Positions 9,142 to 17,332 of a DNA stretch of 64,000 nucleotides are shown piece after piece. Origin of the DNA: Flavobacterium pisciphilum (GTDB taxonomy: Bacteria > Bacteroidota > Bacteroidia > Flavobacteriales > Flavobacteriaceae). The first letter of the stretch is position 1; each line of letters begins with the position of its first letter. The stretch is taken from assembly GCF_020905345.1 (NCBI RefSeq), contig NZ_JAJJMO010000001.1, forward strand, positions 3,472,001-3,536,000, read 5' to 3'. Under the pieces are notes generated by a model. That model did no database searches. It worked only from the letters and a program-made list of their open reading frames with translations, and was not told where the DNA came from. A program made the translations under genes and the position numbers.

Positions 9142-9936
9142 ATGAAATTAGATATTATAAAAAACCAGTGGCTTGATATCGTATTCGAAGGGCGTAATAA
9201 GATATATGGTGCATATGAGCTAAGAAAATCTAACAAAAAGACTACGGTAAGAGCACTTATCATAGGATCTGTTATTTTTTCACTTCTTATTGCTGCTCCA
9301 GTTATCGCGAGCCTTTTGCCAGATTCTAAAACAGAAGAAGGAACTAAGGATATTAAGATTACCACTGTAAAGTTACCGCCTAAAAAAGAGGAGGTAAAAC
9401 CTAATCTTCCGCCGCCACCGCCGCCACCTCCAAAAGTGGATCAAGTGAAGTTTGTGAAGCCGGTTGTAGCAAAAGCTGATGAAGTGACTGAAGAGCCACC
9501 AAAATTAGTTGAGCTTAAAGAGAAAAAAATTGGTGCTGAAACTATTAAAGGAGATCCAGATGCAGTATTAACTGTTGAACCAGTAGGTACAGGAACTGCA
9601 GCAGTAGTTGAAGAAGATAACCAAGTATATAACACTGCTGGTATCGAAGTTAAACCAGAATTCCCTGGAGGAATTGAGAAATTCTACAAATTTGTAGGAA
9701 ATAACTACAGAACTCCAGAAGAAGAAGGATTAAAAGGTAAAGTATATGTTACTTTTGTTGTTGAAAAAGACGGTTCATTAACAGACATTAAAGTTTTAAG
9801 AGATATTGGTTATGGAACAGGAACCGAAGCTATTAGAGTTTTAAAGAAATGTCCAAAATGGAATCCAGGTGAGCAAAATGGTAAAAAAGTTAGAGTATTA
9901 TATTCTCTTCCTATTACTATCCAATCTGCAGACTAA
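9142..9936 (+). CDS. tonB: TonB family energy transducer
   Basis: 264 aa. The N-terminus has the Bacteroidota-typical cytoplasmic phrase FEGRNKIYGAYELRK, then a transmembrane helix at about residues 38-58. A proline-rich periplasmic linker follows (eight consecutive prolines near residue 95). The C-terminal TonB domain starts at about residue 165 (PEFPGGIEKFYKFVGNNYRTP) and includes the strand GKVYVTFVVEKDGSLTDIKVLRDIG. It transmits the ExbBD proton-motive signal to outer-membrane receptors. Its stop codon TAA shares one base with the next gene's ATG (9936), so translation of the two is probably coupled. Confidence 0.92.
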   Translation: MKLDIIKNQWLDIVFEGRNKIYGAYELRKSNKKTTVRALIIGSVIFSLLIAAPVIASLLPDSKTEEGTKDIKITTVKLPPKKEEVKPNLPPPPPPPPKVDQVKFVKPVVAKADEVTEEPPKLVELKEKKIGAETIKGDPDAVLTVEPVGTGTAAVVEEDNQVYNTAGIEVKPEFPGGIEKFYKFVGNNYRTPEEEGLKGKVYVTFVVEKDGSLTDIKVLRDIGYGTGTEAIRVLKKCPKWNPGEQNGKKVRVLYSLPITIQSAD

Positions 9937-10166
9937 TGTTGAGACAACTGCTTGATAATATTAAGAAGAAATCGCTAAAAGAGCGATTTCTTCTTGTTTT
10001 AGGAATGTTCTTCTTCCTAATGTATTTCGTGATAGGTTTAGCGATCATTTTTTGGAAAACTTTACCAATTACGATGGAATATAAGTACAGAGTTGCTTTT
10101 GGTGTATTATTAATTGTATATTCGTTTATAAGATTTGTTAGATTTTTTAATTCAAACACAGATTAG
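9936..10166 (+). CDS. Small two-helix membrane protein of the tonB operon
   Basis: 76 aa. A basic, amphipathic N-terminus (LRQLLDNIKKKSLKERF) precedes two hydrophobic segments at about residues 18-38 and 48-66. I do not recognise a named family. The one-base overlap with tonB and the 2-bp gap to the next gene place it firmly in the operon. A plausible role is an accessory subunit of the ExbBD-TonB complex or of the following lipoprotein, but nothing in the sequence proves this. Confidence 0.75.
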   Translation: MLRQLLDNIKKKSLKERFLLVLGMFFFLMYFVIGLAIIFWKTLPITMEYKYRVAFGVLLIVYSFIRFVRFFNSNTD

Positions 10167-10168
10167 AC

Positions 10169-11089
10169 ATGCTTAAGAATAGTAAAATTTTGTTATTAGT
10201 GGCGTTTGGCTTCTTGTTTATTACTTGTAATCAGAAAGATAAGAGTAAAGATGAAAAGGAGACTATACTTAAAGGGACTATGGATATTGCGGTGGACGAA
10301 ACATTGGTTCCCATTGTTGAAGATCAGGTAGCTGTTTTTGAAGGAACTTATGATGCAAAGATTACTATTAAGCCTAAATCTGAAGCTGAAATTATTAATG
10401 ATTTATTAAATCAAAAAGCTACTGTTGCTTTTACTGCAAGAGATTTAACTAAAGAAGAGAGAGCTATTTTTAATCAAAAGAAAATAGTTCCTAAAGTAAC
10501 ACCAGTTGCTACAGATGCAATTGCATTTATTTCAAACAAAGGCAATAATGATACGTTAATCGCGTTGAAAAGTGTAATTAATTTTATGCAAGGTAAGCCA
10601 GAAGCAAATATCAAAGGATTAGTCTTTGATAATCCGAACTCGAGTACAGTGCGATATTTGAAAACTTTAGCAGGGATTAAAGATATTCCTAAAGAAGGTG
10701 TTTTCTCATTTAAAACCAATGAGGAAGTAATTAAATTCGTGTCTGAAAATGCAGGAATGATTGGAGTTGTTGGTGTAAATTGGTTATCACAACCATCTCC
10801 TGAATTAAAAAATTATGTAGCTAAAGTAAATGTGTTGAGCGTAAAAGGCCTTACTAGTGATAAATTTATTGCTCCAACTCAAAACAACATAGCAGAACAG
10901 ACTTATCCTTTGGCACGTGATTTGTATATTATAAACTGTCAGGGATACTCTGGATTAGGTATTGGGTTTGCTTCTTTTGTAGGAGGGGATATTGGACAAA
11001 GAATAATTTTAAAATCTGGATTATTGCCAATACGAGTTCCTGGAAGAAAGCTCATTATTAGAAATGAAATTATTAAAGAAAAAGAATAA
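10169..11089 (+). CDS. PstS-like phosphate/anion-binding lipoprotein
   Basis: 306 aa. It has a lipoprotein signal with the lipobox cysteine at C20 (LFITC). The mature part reads like a PstS/PBP-like periplasmic binding protein: DIAVDETLVPIVEDQVAVFEGTY, then AFTARDLTKEER, VATDAIAFISNKGN, and DNPNSSTVRYLKTLAG, where PstS proteins have their ligand-binding Ser/Thr loop. No PstCAB genes lie nearby, so it is not part of an ordinary phosphate importer. It is embedded between tonB and a TPR gene and may sense or present a ligand for TonB-dependent transport (inference). Confidence 0.75.
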   Translation: MLKNSKILLLVAFGFLFITCNQKDKSKDEKETILKGTMDIAVDETLVPIVEDQVAVFEGTYDAKITIKPKSEAEIINDLLNQKATVAFTARDLTKEERAIFNQKKIVPKVTPVATDAIAFISNKGNNDTLIALKSVINFMQGKPEANIKGLVFDNPNSSTVRYLKTLAGIKDIPKEGVFSFKTNEEVIKFVSENAGMIGVVGVNWLSQPSPELKNYVAKVNVLSVKGLTSDKFIAPTQNNIAEQTYPLARDLYIINCQGYSGLGIGFASFVGGDIGQRIILKSGLLPIRVPGRKLIIRNEIIKEKE

Positions 11090-11105
11090 ATTAATTATAA
11101 TAGAG

Positions 11106-12773
11106 ATGAATAAATTTAAAATTTTTAGTGTTGCGTTAATGGCGACAGCTGCGGGAGCTTATGCGCAAGACATAAGCCAGGCTAAAAAAGCTATCGATGC
11201 AGAGCAATTTGAAAAAGCAAAAACAGTTCTACAATCAATTATTAAAGCAAAACCAACAGATGGTGAAGCTCCATTTATATTGGGTAATGTTTACTTAAGT
11301 CAACAAGTTGCTGACTCAGCTAAGATATATTATCTTAATAGCGTAGCTGCATCAAGCCGTGCTAATCTTGGTTATATTGGTTTAGGTCAATTAGATTTAG
11401 ATAATAAAAATACAACGGCAGCTCAGGCTAATTTTGCTTCAGCTACTAAGCCAATGAAAAGAAAAGATATAGAAGAGTTTATCTATATTGGTAGAGCATA
11501 CATGAATTCTGTTAACCCAGATTACAAAAATGCGATTGCTACTTTAAACCGTGCATTGGCAATAGATCCACAAAATGCTCAAGTACTTTTAGCACTTGGA
11601 GATGCATATTATGGAGATAACAATCAAAATGAAGCTTATAAATCATATCGTAATGCATTCCAAGCAGATCCAACTTTGTTGAGAGCAAAAATGCAACTTG
11701 GAGTATTGTTAAAAGGTGCAAAATCTTATGACGAGGCTATTAAAGCGTTTAATGAGGTTATTGCTTTAGATGCAAATTACGGTCCTGTTTATAGAGAATT
11801 AGCTGAAACATATTACAAATGGGCAAGAAATAAGCCTTCTACAAGAGAAGCTAATTATCAAAAAGCGATTACTAATTATGAGAAATACTTAAGTCTTACA
11901 GATTATTCTATTCACTCTAGAATGCGTCATGCAGATTTCTTAATTTTAGTTGAAGACTATAAAGCTTTAGAGAAAGAAGCGAATGAAATGGTTAAGCTAG
12001 ATAAAGTTAATCCTAGAATTTTTAGATACTTAGGATATGCTGCTTATGAAAATGGTAATGTAGATGTTGCTATTAAATCATTAGAAGATTATGTAAAAAA
12101 CCCTGCAAACAAGATAATTGCTAAAGATTACTTGTATTTAGGTTTTGCAAAAATTAAAAAAGGAACAAGTGCTGATGGTGCTTCAATTGAGCCAGCTGCA
12201 TTCGAAGCAGGTTTAGTTGACATTAGAAAAGCTGTCGCAATGGAGCCTTTAGCTGTTCAGGATTTAGGTGATCTTGGAAAAGCTTTGTTTACTAAAAAAT
12301 TATACAAAGAAGCTGCTATGCTTTTTGAATTTGGAACTAAAGTTCCTGAGTCTTCAACTTACTTAGATGATAATGTTTATTACGGATTGTCTATATTTTA
12401 TGATAACAATAAAGCTAATGTGAAACCAGATGCAATTGCTTTGCAAAAAGCAGACGCTGCATTTGTAAATGTAATCACAGCTTCACCAAATTATCAAGAG
12501 GCTTATCTTTACAGAGCAAGAACAAACAGATTGCTTGAAAATGATGAGGAGATGACTAAAAATTACGAGACATATATTGCAAAATCTACTGAAAAAGGAG
12601 CTGAAGAACTTGCTAAACCAGCAGTTAAAGCTAAATTTGTAGAAGCTTACAATAATATGGCTGCAAGTTATGCTAATACTGACAAAGCAAAAGCAATTGA
12701 GTTTTTCAATAAAACTTTAGCATTGGATCCTACTAATGCATACGCAACACAGTCTTTGAATACTTTAAAATAA
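11106..12773 (+). CDS. Periplasmic tetratricopeptide repeat protein
   Basis: 555 aa. I chose ATG 11106 because it yields a clean Sec signal peptide (MNKFKIFSVALMATAAGAYAQ, cleavage near residue 21); the earlier in-frame ATG at 11064 overlaps the preceding gene. The mature protein is a string of TPR units, e.g. NAIATLNRALAIDPQNAQVLLALGDAYYGDNNQNEAYKSYRNAFQADP and EAIKAFNEVIALDANYGPVYRELAETYYKWA. TPR arrays mediate protein contacts, so a scaffold for the TonB system in the periplasm fits its place as last gene of the operon. No enzymatic motif is seen. Confidence 0.85.
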   Translation: MNKFKIFSVALMATAAGAYAQDISQAKKAIDAEQFEKAKTVLQSIIKAKPTDGEAPFILGNVYLSQQVADSAKIYYLNSVAASSRANLGYIGLGQLDLDNKNTTAAQANFASATKPMKRKDIEEFIYIGRAYMNSVNPDYKNAIATLNRALAIDPQNAQVLLALGDAYYGDNNQNEAYKSYRNAFQADPTLLRAKMQLGVLLKGAKSYDEAIKAFNEVIALDANYGPVYRELAETYYKWARNKPSTREANYQKAITNYEKYLSLTDYSIHSRMRHADFLILVEDYKALEKEANEMVKLDKVNPRIFRYLGYAAYENGNVDVAIKSLEDYVKNPANKIIAKDYLYLGFAKIKKGTSADGASIEPAAFEAGLVDIRKAVAMEPLAVQDLGDLGKALFTKKLYKEAAMLFEFGTKVPESSTYLDDNVYYGLSIFYDNNKANVKPDAIALQKADAAFVNVITASPNYQEAYLYRARTNRLLENDEEMTKNYETYIAKSTEKGAEELAKPAVKAKFVEAYNNMAASYANTDKAKAIEFFNKTLALDPTNAYATQSLNTLK

Positions 12774-12794
12774 TTTAAAGTTTACTAATATTTT

Positions 12795-12828
12795 AAAACC
12801 GATAACTCTTTGAGTTATCGGTTTTTTT
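12795..12828 (+). terminator. Terminator of the exbB-tonB-TPR operon
   Basis: A 14-bp perfect stem (AAAACCGATAACTC with its complement), 3-nt loop and T-run, 22 bp after the TPR stop codon. Confidence 0.9.
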
Positions 12829-12829
12829 A

Positions 12830-12857
12830 TTGTTCCATTTTTTATTGACTATCTTTG
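12830..12857 (+). promoter_or_regulatory. Promoter of queE
   Basis: TTG at 12830-12832, a 17-nt spacer, and TATCTTTG at 12850-12857, a full match to the Bacteroidota consensus. Predicted start of transcription is near 12863, about 12 nt before the queE ATG. No preQ1-type riboswitch fits in so short a leader. Confidence 0.7.
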
Positions 12858-12874
12858 CACTTTAAATTTTAGTA

Positions 12875-13507
12875 ATGTTATCAAAAGAAATACAATTAGA
12901 AGTAAATAAAGGTGCGATGTTACCCTTGATGGAAGAATTTTATACGATTCAGGGAGAAGGATTTCATACAGGAACAGCAGCTTATTTTATCCGTATTGGT
13001 GGGTGTGATGTGGGTTGCCATTGGTGTGATGTTAAAGAAAGTTGGAATGCAGAACTGCATCCGCCAACAAGTGTTGATTTAATTGTGAGTAATGCAAGTA
13101 AATATGCTGATACAGTAGTTGTTACCGGTGGAGAGCCGTTAACATGGGATATGACTGTACTGACGAAGGAATTGAAAAATAAAAATTTGAAAGTCCATAT
13201 CGAAACCTCAGGCGCTTATCCGCTAACAGGAACGTGGGATTGGATCTGTCTTTCGCCAAAAAAGAATAAATTACCTACACAAACAGTTTATGATAATGCT
13301 CATGAATTAAAGGTAATCATTTATAATAAGCATGATTTTATCTTTGCCGAAGAACAAGCTGAATTGGTAAATGGAAATGCAATATTGTTTCTTCAGCCAG
13401 AATGGAGTAAGAAAGAAGAAATGACTCCGCTTATTGTTGAGTATGTCATGAACAATCCAAAATGGAGAGTATCACTTCAAACGCATAAATATTTAAATAT
13501 CCCTTAA
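12875..13507 (+). CDS. queE: 7-carboxy-7-deazaguanine synthase
   Basis: 210 aa radical-SAM enzyme that converts 6-carboxytetrahydropterin to 7-carboxy-7-deazaguanine on the path to preQ0 and queuosine. The [4Fe-4S] cluster ligands are C44, C48 and C51 in GGCDVGCHWC. The N-terminal substrate loop FYTIQGEGFHTG, the VVTGGEPL segment and the late LQTHKYLNIP are QueE landmarks. Both flanks have terminators, so it is transcribed alone; queC, queD and queF are not in the window. Confidence 0.93.
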   Translation: MLSKEIQLEVNKGAMLPLMEEFYTIQGEGFHTGTAAYFIRIGGCDVGCHWCDVKESWNAELHPPTSVDLIVSNASKYADTVVVTGGEPLTWDMTVLTKELKNKNLKVHIETSGAYPLTGTWDWICLSPKKNKLPTQTVYDNAHELKVIIYNKHDFIFAEEQAELVNGNAILFLQPEWSKKEEMTPLIVEYVMNNPKWRVSLQTHKYLNIP

Positions 13508-13523
13508 GAGGATGTTTGTAAAG

Positions 13524-13557
13524 AAAAAGCCTTTTCATGCGTGAAAAGGCTTTTTTA
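13524..13557 (+). terminator. Terminator of queE
   Basis: A 14-bp stem (AAAAAGCCTTTTCA with its complement) and 4-nt loop, followed by T-rich DNA, 17 bp after the queE stop. The A-run on the other side lets it also act for the minus-strand gene ending at 13652. Confidence 0.88.
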
Positions 13558-13651
13558 TTTATTGCAAGTTATATAGAACGATATGAGTAAAAAGTATACG
13601 TCTTGTATAAAAAGGTTTCAATTTGTATTTAGTAGGTGATTCTTTTTGTGA

Positions 13652-14194
13652 TTACCACCCTTTTTGTTTCTTTAAAGTTGTAATATGAGCCAAATGGTGA
13701 TTTCCATGCCAAGCGTAGGTTCCTATTATTTGTTTAAGAGGAACTATTGAGTTATTTTCGGGGTGAATAAATGTTTTTTCTAAATCGGCTTTAGAAAGAT
13801 TCTTCATGATAAATCCTAAACGGAAATGCAAACTTTCGAGTAAAGACAAAGTTGGTTGGATAGGCATTGTTAAATTGTCTGGCAATTCAGCCCAAAGATC
13901 TTCATGATACGCTTTTATTATTGGATTGTCTTCAGTCAAAGTCCATTTTATTCTTATAAAACAATTCATATGACTTTCTGCACAATGATGAATGAGTTGT
14001 CTTACTGTCCATCCACCTGGTCGATATGGAGTGTTGAGTTGTTCGTCGGATAAATTAATGACTTCCTTTTTTAGTCTTTCTGGAAAAGAAGAAATCTCTT
14101 CGATTTTGTTCGAGATATAATCAGCCGAATAAGTATCAGGTGCTATAAATTTTCCGATTGGGTATTTTAATTTCTCTAAATCTAAATTTTCCAT
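13652..14194 (-). CDS. DinB-fold putative metal-dependent hydrolase / bacillithiol transferase (YfiT/BstA-like)
   Basis: 180 aa. The sequence has the YfiT/BstA pattern of the DinB four-helix-bundle superfamily: LKYPIGKFIAPDTY at the start, YRPGGWTVRQLIHHCAESHMNCFIRIKWTLTEDNP in the middle and YAWHGNHHLAHITTLKKQ at the end. The metal site is the expected three-His set: one from the IHH pair and two from WHGNHHLAH. Characterised relatives conjugate bacillithiol to electrophiles; Flavobacteriia carry bacillithiol genes as I recall, so this substrate is plausible. It lies 18 bp after the methyltransferase gene and is probably co-transcribed with it. Confidence 0.82.
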   Translation of the reverse strand: MENLDLEKLKYPIGKFIAPDTYSADYISNKIEEISSFPERLKKEVINLSDEQLNTPYRPGGWTVRQLIHHCAESHMNCFIRIKWTLTEDNPIIKAYHEDLWAELPDNLTMPIQPTLSLLESLHFRLGFIMKNLSKADLEKTFIHPENNSIVPLKQIIGTYAWHGNHHLAHITTLKKQKGW

Positions 14195-14212
14195 TTTTTT
14201 ATGTTTTATTTT

Positions 14213-14920
14213 TTAAACCGTAAGTCTGGCCAAATAATCATAATGCTCTCCTTCTAAAACAAGCTCACATTTAAATCCGTTTGCTATAGCGGCATTTTGT
14301 AGCGTATTGTAATCTAAATATAGCCATTCAAAAGCAGATTCTTTTTCTCCTTTATAAGAGATGTTAAAAATAACTTCGCCATAATATTCAGTGTCAGATG
14401 GAATCCATTTGCCACCGTCTTCATCTTCGTCAAACATATATATGATGTCAGAGCTGTCTAGTAAGATCTGACCCCCTGGATTTAAGAGTGATTTTAGCTT
14501 TGATAAAAATTTATTACAATTTTCTAGTTTCCCAAAAATCCCAACACCATTCATTAAAGATATAATTGTGTCATATTTTTCTCCTTCAAGAGTTAGTACA
14601 TCTTGTACCCTAGCATCATTAACTCCACGAAGCTTACAGGTTTCGATGGCTTTTTCAGAAATGTCTATCGAAGTTACGTCTAATTTCTTTTGATTCTGTA
14701 AATATAAGCTATGACTTCCTGCTCCACAGCCTACATCAAGTATTTTTCCTTTGGCAAGTTCTAATGCTTTTTGCTCCAGTTTGGGCATTTCGTTAAAGGA
14801 ACGAAACAAATAAGCAACGCTCATTTCGTCAGCCTCAGAGATTGTGGTTTCGGTAATTAAATCTTCAGGCGAGTTGTTGGTCTGGAAATCAAGCATTGCT
14901 TTCCCAAAAAGGTCTTTCAT
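14213..14920 (-). CDS. Class I SAM-dependent methyltransferase
   Basis: 235 aa. Motif I is ILDVGCGAGS at residues 60-69, followed by the acidic end of strand 2 (VTSIDIS), a motif around VQDVLTLEGEKYDTIISL, and LLNPGGQILLDSSDI. This is the standard Rossmann methyltransferase order. The substrate is not evident. It is upstream of and likely in one transcript with the DinB-like gene, suggesting a shared stress or detoxification context (inference). Confidence 0.85.
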   Translation of the reverse strand: MKDLFGKAMLDFQTNNSPEDLITETTISEADEMSVAYLFRSFNEMPKLEQKALELAKGKILDVGCGAGSHSLYLQNQKKLDVTSIDISEKAIETCKLRGVNDARVQDVLTLEGEKYDTIISLMNGVGIFGKLENCNKFLSKLKSLLNPGGQILLDSSDIIYMFDEDEDGGKWIPSDTEYYGEVIFNISYKGEKESAFEWLYLDYNTLQNAAIANGFKCELVLEGEHYDYLARLTV

Positions 14921-14930
14921 TGTATTTTAG

Positions 14931-15000
14931 TTCAAAGTTTAAGGTTTCGAGTTTAAAGTTGTTTAATTTTGCAGTTCAACTTTAAATCTTAAACTTGAAA
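14931..15000. repeat. Imperfect inverted repeat between divergent genes
   Basis: The arms are GTTCAAAGTTTAAGG..GAGTTTAAAGTTG and CAACTTTAAATCTTAAACTTGAA, separated by TTTAATTTTGCAGTT. The right arm includes the TTG start codon of the cysteine-cluster gene, and the centre contains TAATTTTG (14964-14971), a match to the -7 consensus. The element may be a hairpin-forming repeat that now supplies a promoter. Confidence 0.5.
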
Positions 15001-15489
15001 GAAATTTTAAACAACTTAAATAAGTTGGCCAAAGATAAGCATATCGAAAACAAAAAGTATTTCGATAAGCTCAAAAAGAAACAACCTAAAAATTTAGATT
15101 ATGTAATGCAGGAATTACATGATGCTGAATTTAAGAAAACGGATTGTTTAAAATGTGCTAATTGTTGTAAAACAACTGGTCCATTATTTACAACTGCCGA
15201 TATTGAACGTATCTCAAAACATTTACGACAAAAGCCACAGCAGTTCATTGAGCAATATCTTCGAATTGACGAAGACAAAGATTATGTTTTGCAAAGTGTT
15301 CCGTGTACTTTCTTGGATAATGAAAACTATTGTATGATTTACGATGTACGTCCAAAAGCGTGTCGTGAGTTCCCACATACAGACCGTAAAAAGTTTCAGC
15401 AAATTTCAGACCTAACACTTAAAAATGTTGCAATGTGCCCAGCAGCATTTAATATCGTTGAAGCAATGAAAAAACGCATGCCTTTATAA
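14995..15489 (+). CDS. YkgJ family cysteine cluster protein
   Basis: 164 aa from a TTG start; the next in-frame ATG (15104) would remove about 36 residues that look like genuine coding sequence (KEILNNLNKLAKDKHIENKKYFDKL), so TTG is preferred. Cysteines form the Zn- or Fe-binding pattern of the YkgJ/UPF0153 family: DCLKCANCCKTTGP, then VPCTFLDNENYCMIYDVRPKACREFPH and a final CP. Function in the family is unknown; metal binding is inferred from the Cys pattern. It is followed 102 bp later by an ABC permease on the same strand. Confidence 0.8.
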   Translation: MKEILNNLNKLAKDKHIENKKYFDKLKKKQPKNLDYVMQELHDAEFKKTDCLKCANCCKTTGPLFTTADIERISKHLRQKPQQFIEQYLRIDEDKDYVLQSVPCTFLDNENYCMIYDVRPKACREFPHTDRKKFQQISDLTLKNVAMCPAAFNIVEAMKKRMPL

Positions 15490-15591
15490 GGAGGTCTTTT
15501 GCCTTAAATATTTCGTAATTGTTTTTGCGAGTAATTTAAGTTTACTTATTAAACCGTATTTTTGAATTTATAAAAAGACAACCCAATCAAT

Positions 15592-16827
15592 TTGAATCTA
15601 GAATATTTTATAGCCAAAAGACTTATTACTGCCAAAGATTATAAAAGCAGTATCTCCGCACCAATTATAAAAATTGCAATCTCAGCTATTGCAATCGGAA
15701 TAATAATGATGTTGGTTTCAGTAGCAACTGGAATTGGCTTGCAGCAAAAAATTCGGGAAAAAGTGTCAGTCTTCAATGGACAGGTGATTATTTCTAATTA
15801 CGATAATAATCAATCAGAGGTAACAATAAGTCCTATTTCTATAAAACAAGATTTCTATCCTAAGTTTACTTCAGTTCCTGAGGTAAACCATATTCAGGCA
15901 ATAGCAAGTAAAGCGGGGATAATAAGAACCGAAGCGGCTTTTGAAGGAATCATATTTAAAGGAGTTGGTGCCGATTATGATTGGAATAATATAAAGGAGT
16001 ATTTGGTTGATGGAAAACTTCCAGATTTCTCTAAAGCTATTAATGAAGAAGTGTTATTGTCTCGTTTTCTTGCCAACAGATTGAATCTTAAAGTAGGGGA
16101 TGAGTTTAATACATTCTTCATGAAGGAAGATCAGAATAAATTACCGAATGTTCGTAGGTTTAAAATTGCTGGAATTTTCAATTCAGGATTTCAGGATTTT
16201 GATGCTACCTATATAATAGGAGATATTCGCCATATACAACGTATTAATAAATGGGCTCCAGATCAGGTTGGAGCATTTGAAGTTTTCCTGAAAGACTTTG
16301 GAAAGATAAAAACAATAGGAGAGGAAATCTACCAGCAAACATCATCGACACTTGATACGAAAACTATAATAGAGAAATACAGTTATATTTTTGATTGGTT
16401 AGAACTCTTTGATTTTAATATAGTAGTCATTTTAGGTATCATGATTATTGTAGCTACGATAAATATGGTAGTTGCGTTGCTAGTCTTGATATTGGAGCGT
16501 ACTCAAATGATAGGTATTTTAAAAGCATTAGGTGCTAATAACTGGGTCATCCGTAAAATATTCCTTTATAATGCGCTTTACCTTATATTGAGAGGATTGT
16601 TCTGGGGGAACCTTATTGGGATTTCACTTTTGTTAATTCAACAGCATTTTGGGATAGTTCAACTTAATCCGGAGAACTACTATGTCAATCAAGCGCCAGT
16701 TTATCTTAATTGGGGATATGTGTTGTTGTTGAATCTGCTTACTATAACGGTTTGTTTTCTGGTGTTATTGATTCCTTCCTATATAATAACGAAGATTTCT
16801 CCAGTCAAAGCAATACGATTTGATTAA
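15592..16827 (+). CDS. ABC transporter permease, LolC/LolE-MacB (FtsX) family
   Basis: 411 aa, apparently starting at TTG (MNLEYFIAKRLI, the usual start text for this family). Topology is typical of type VII ABC permeases: TM1 at about residues 25-50, a large periplasmic domain (about 55-270), then TMs near 280-305, 325-350 and 375-400. The segments MVVALLVLILERTQMIGILKALGA and IPSYIITKISPVKAIRFD are the conserved FtsX-domain motifs. Members extract lipoproteins to LolA or act in mechanotransmission. The ATPase (LolD-like) is not adjacent, as is usual in Bacteroidota. Confidence 0.87.
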   Translation: MNLEYFIAKRLITAKDYKSSISAPIIKIAISAIAIGIIMMLVSVATGIGLQQKIREKVSVFNGQVIISNYDNNQSEVTISPISIKQDFYPKFTSVPEVNHIQAIASKAGIIRTEAAFEGIIFKGVGADYDWNNIKEYLVDGKLPDFSKAINEEVLLSRFLANRLNLKVGDEFNTFFMKEDQNKLPNVRRFKIAGIFNSGFQDFDATYIIGDIRHIQRINKWAPDQVGAFEVFLKDFGKIKTIGEEIYQQTSSTLDTKTIIEKYSYIFDWLELFDFNIVVILGIMIIVATINMVVALLVLILERTQMIGILKALGANNWVIRKIFLYNALYLILRGLFWGNLIGISLLLIQQHFGIVQLNPENYYVNQAPVYLNWGYVLLLNLLTITVCFLVLLIPSYIITKISPVKAIRFD

Positions 16828-16830
16828 TTT

Positions 16831-16920
16831 CTAGGAGCTTTAACCTGCTATTCGCTGTAATCTTTCTCTTTTTAAAGGAAAAAGAGAAAGGATTTTCGCT
16901 GCTATCAGGGCTAGGGGAGC
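16831..16920. repeat. Dispersed palindromic element, copy 2
   Basis: It contains a long near-perfect hairpin (AATC.TTTCTCTTTTT, loop AAAGG, AAAAAGAGAAAGGATT; about 16859-16894) flanked by CTGCTATTCGCTG and CGCTGCTATCAGGG. Read on the minus strand its block order (GCAGCGAAAATCC, hairpin, GATTACAGCGAATAGC) matches copy 1 at 3511-3605. It lies just after the permease stop codon and may serve as its terminator. Confidence 0.6.
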
Positions 16921-17087
16921 AAAACAGAAACAGCCAAACCCCAGAAACCCCAGCAAAACCAAAGGCAATCTAAACACCCCCACAGAAAAACCCCACAAAA
17001 CCTAAAAACGAGAAGTCTGTAAAGTTGGTATTATCAGATGGTTAAGAATTAAAGCTAAAATAAACTAAAAATAGTGATTTAAAAGTA
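16921..17087. other. C/A-rich noncoding spacer before the rRNA promoters
   Basis: The plus strand is strikingly poor in G and T for about 80 bp (16921-17005; repeated CCCC and AAAAC blocks such as AAACCCCAGAAACCCCAGC), then turns AT-rich. No ORF and no promoter match was seen. Confidence 0.6.
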
Positions 17088-17117
17088 TTGTTTATCTAGA
17101 TAAAGGTGGTAGTTTTG
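17088..17117 (+). promoter_or_regulatory. rRNA promoter P1
   Basis: TTG (17088-17090), 19-nt spacer, TAGTTTTG (17110-17117), then GCACCCGC at the predicted start site. It is one of three similar promoters spaced about 123 bp apart. Confidence 0.8.
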
Positions 17118-17208
17118 CACCCGCAACAAACAAAAACGTTCATCTGAAATACTGACAAGAGACTTTAATCAAACGGAAAATTTTTCTGAAAAAAAGATTA
17201 AAAAAAGC

Positions 17209-17239
17209 TTGTGAGTTTGGAAAACGAAAGTTACATTTG
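17209..17239 (+). promoter_or_regulatory. rRNA promoter P2
   Basis: TTG (17209-17211), 20-nt spacer, TACATTTG (17232-17239), then GCACCCCGC. The downstream sequence TTTGAAATACTG resembles CTGAAATACTG at the equivalent place after P1. Confidence 0.8.
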
Positions 17240-17332
17240 CACCCCGCAAAACACGGAGTTCTTTGAAATACTGCTAAGATTTACGAATGATTTTTGAGAG
17301 AAAAATTTCTTAAAAAAAACTTCAAAAAAATC

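Noticed and set aside
12863..12874. A preQ1 riboswitch before queE
   Set aside because: The leader predicted from the consensus promoter is only about 12 nt, too short for any known aptamer.
16921..17005. CRISPR-like or telomere-like C/A repeats
   Set aside because: Blocks of CCCC and AAAAC are irregular in spacing and sequence, with no constant repeat or spacer unit.
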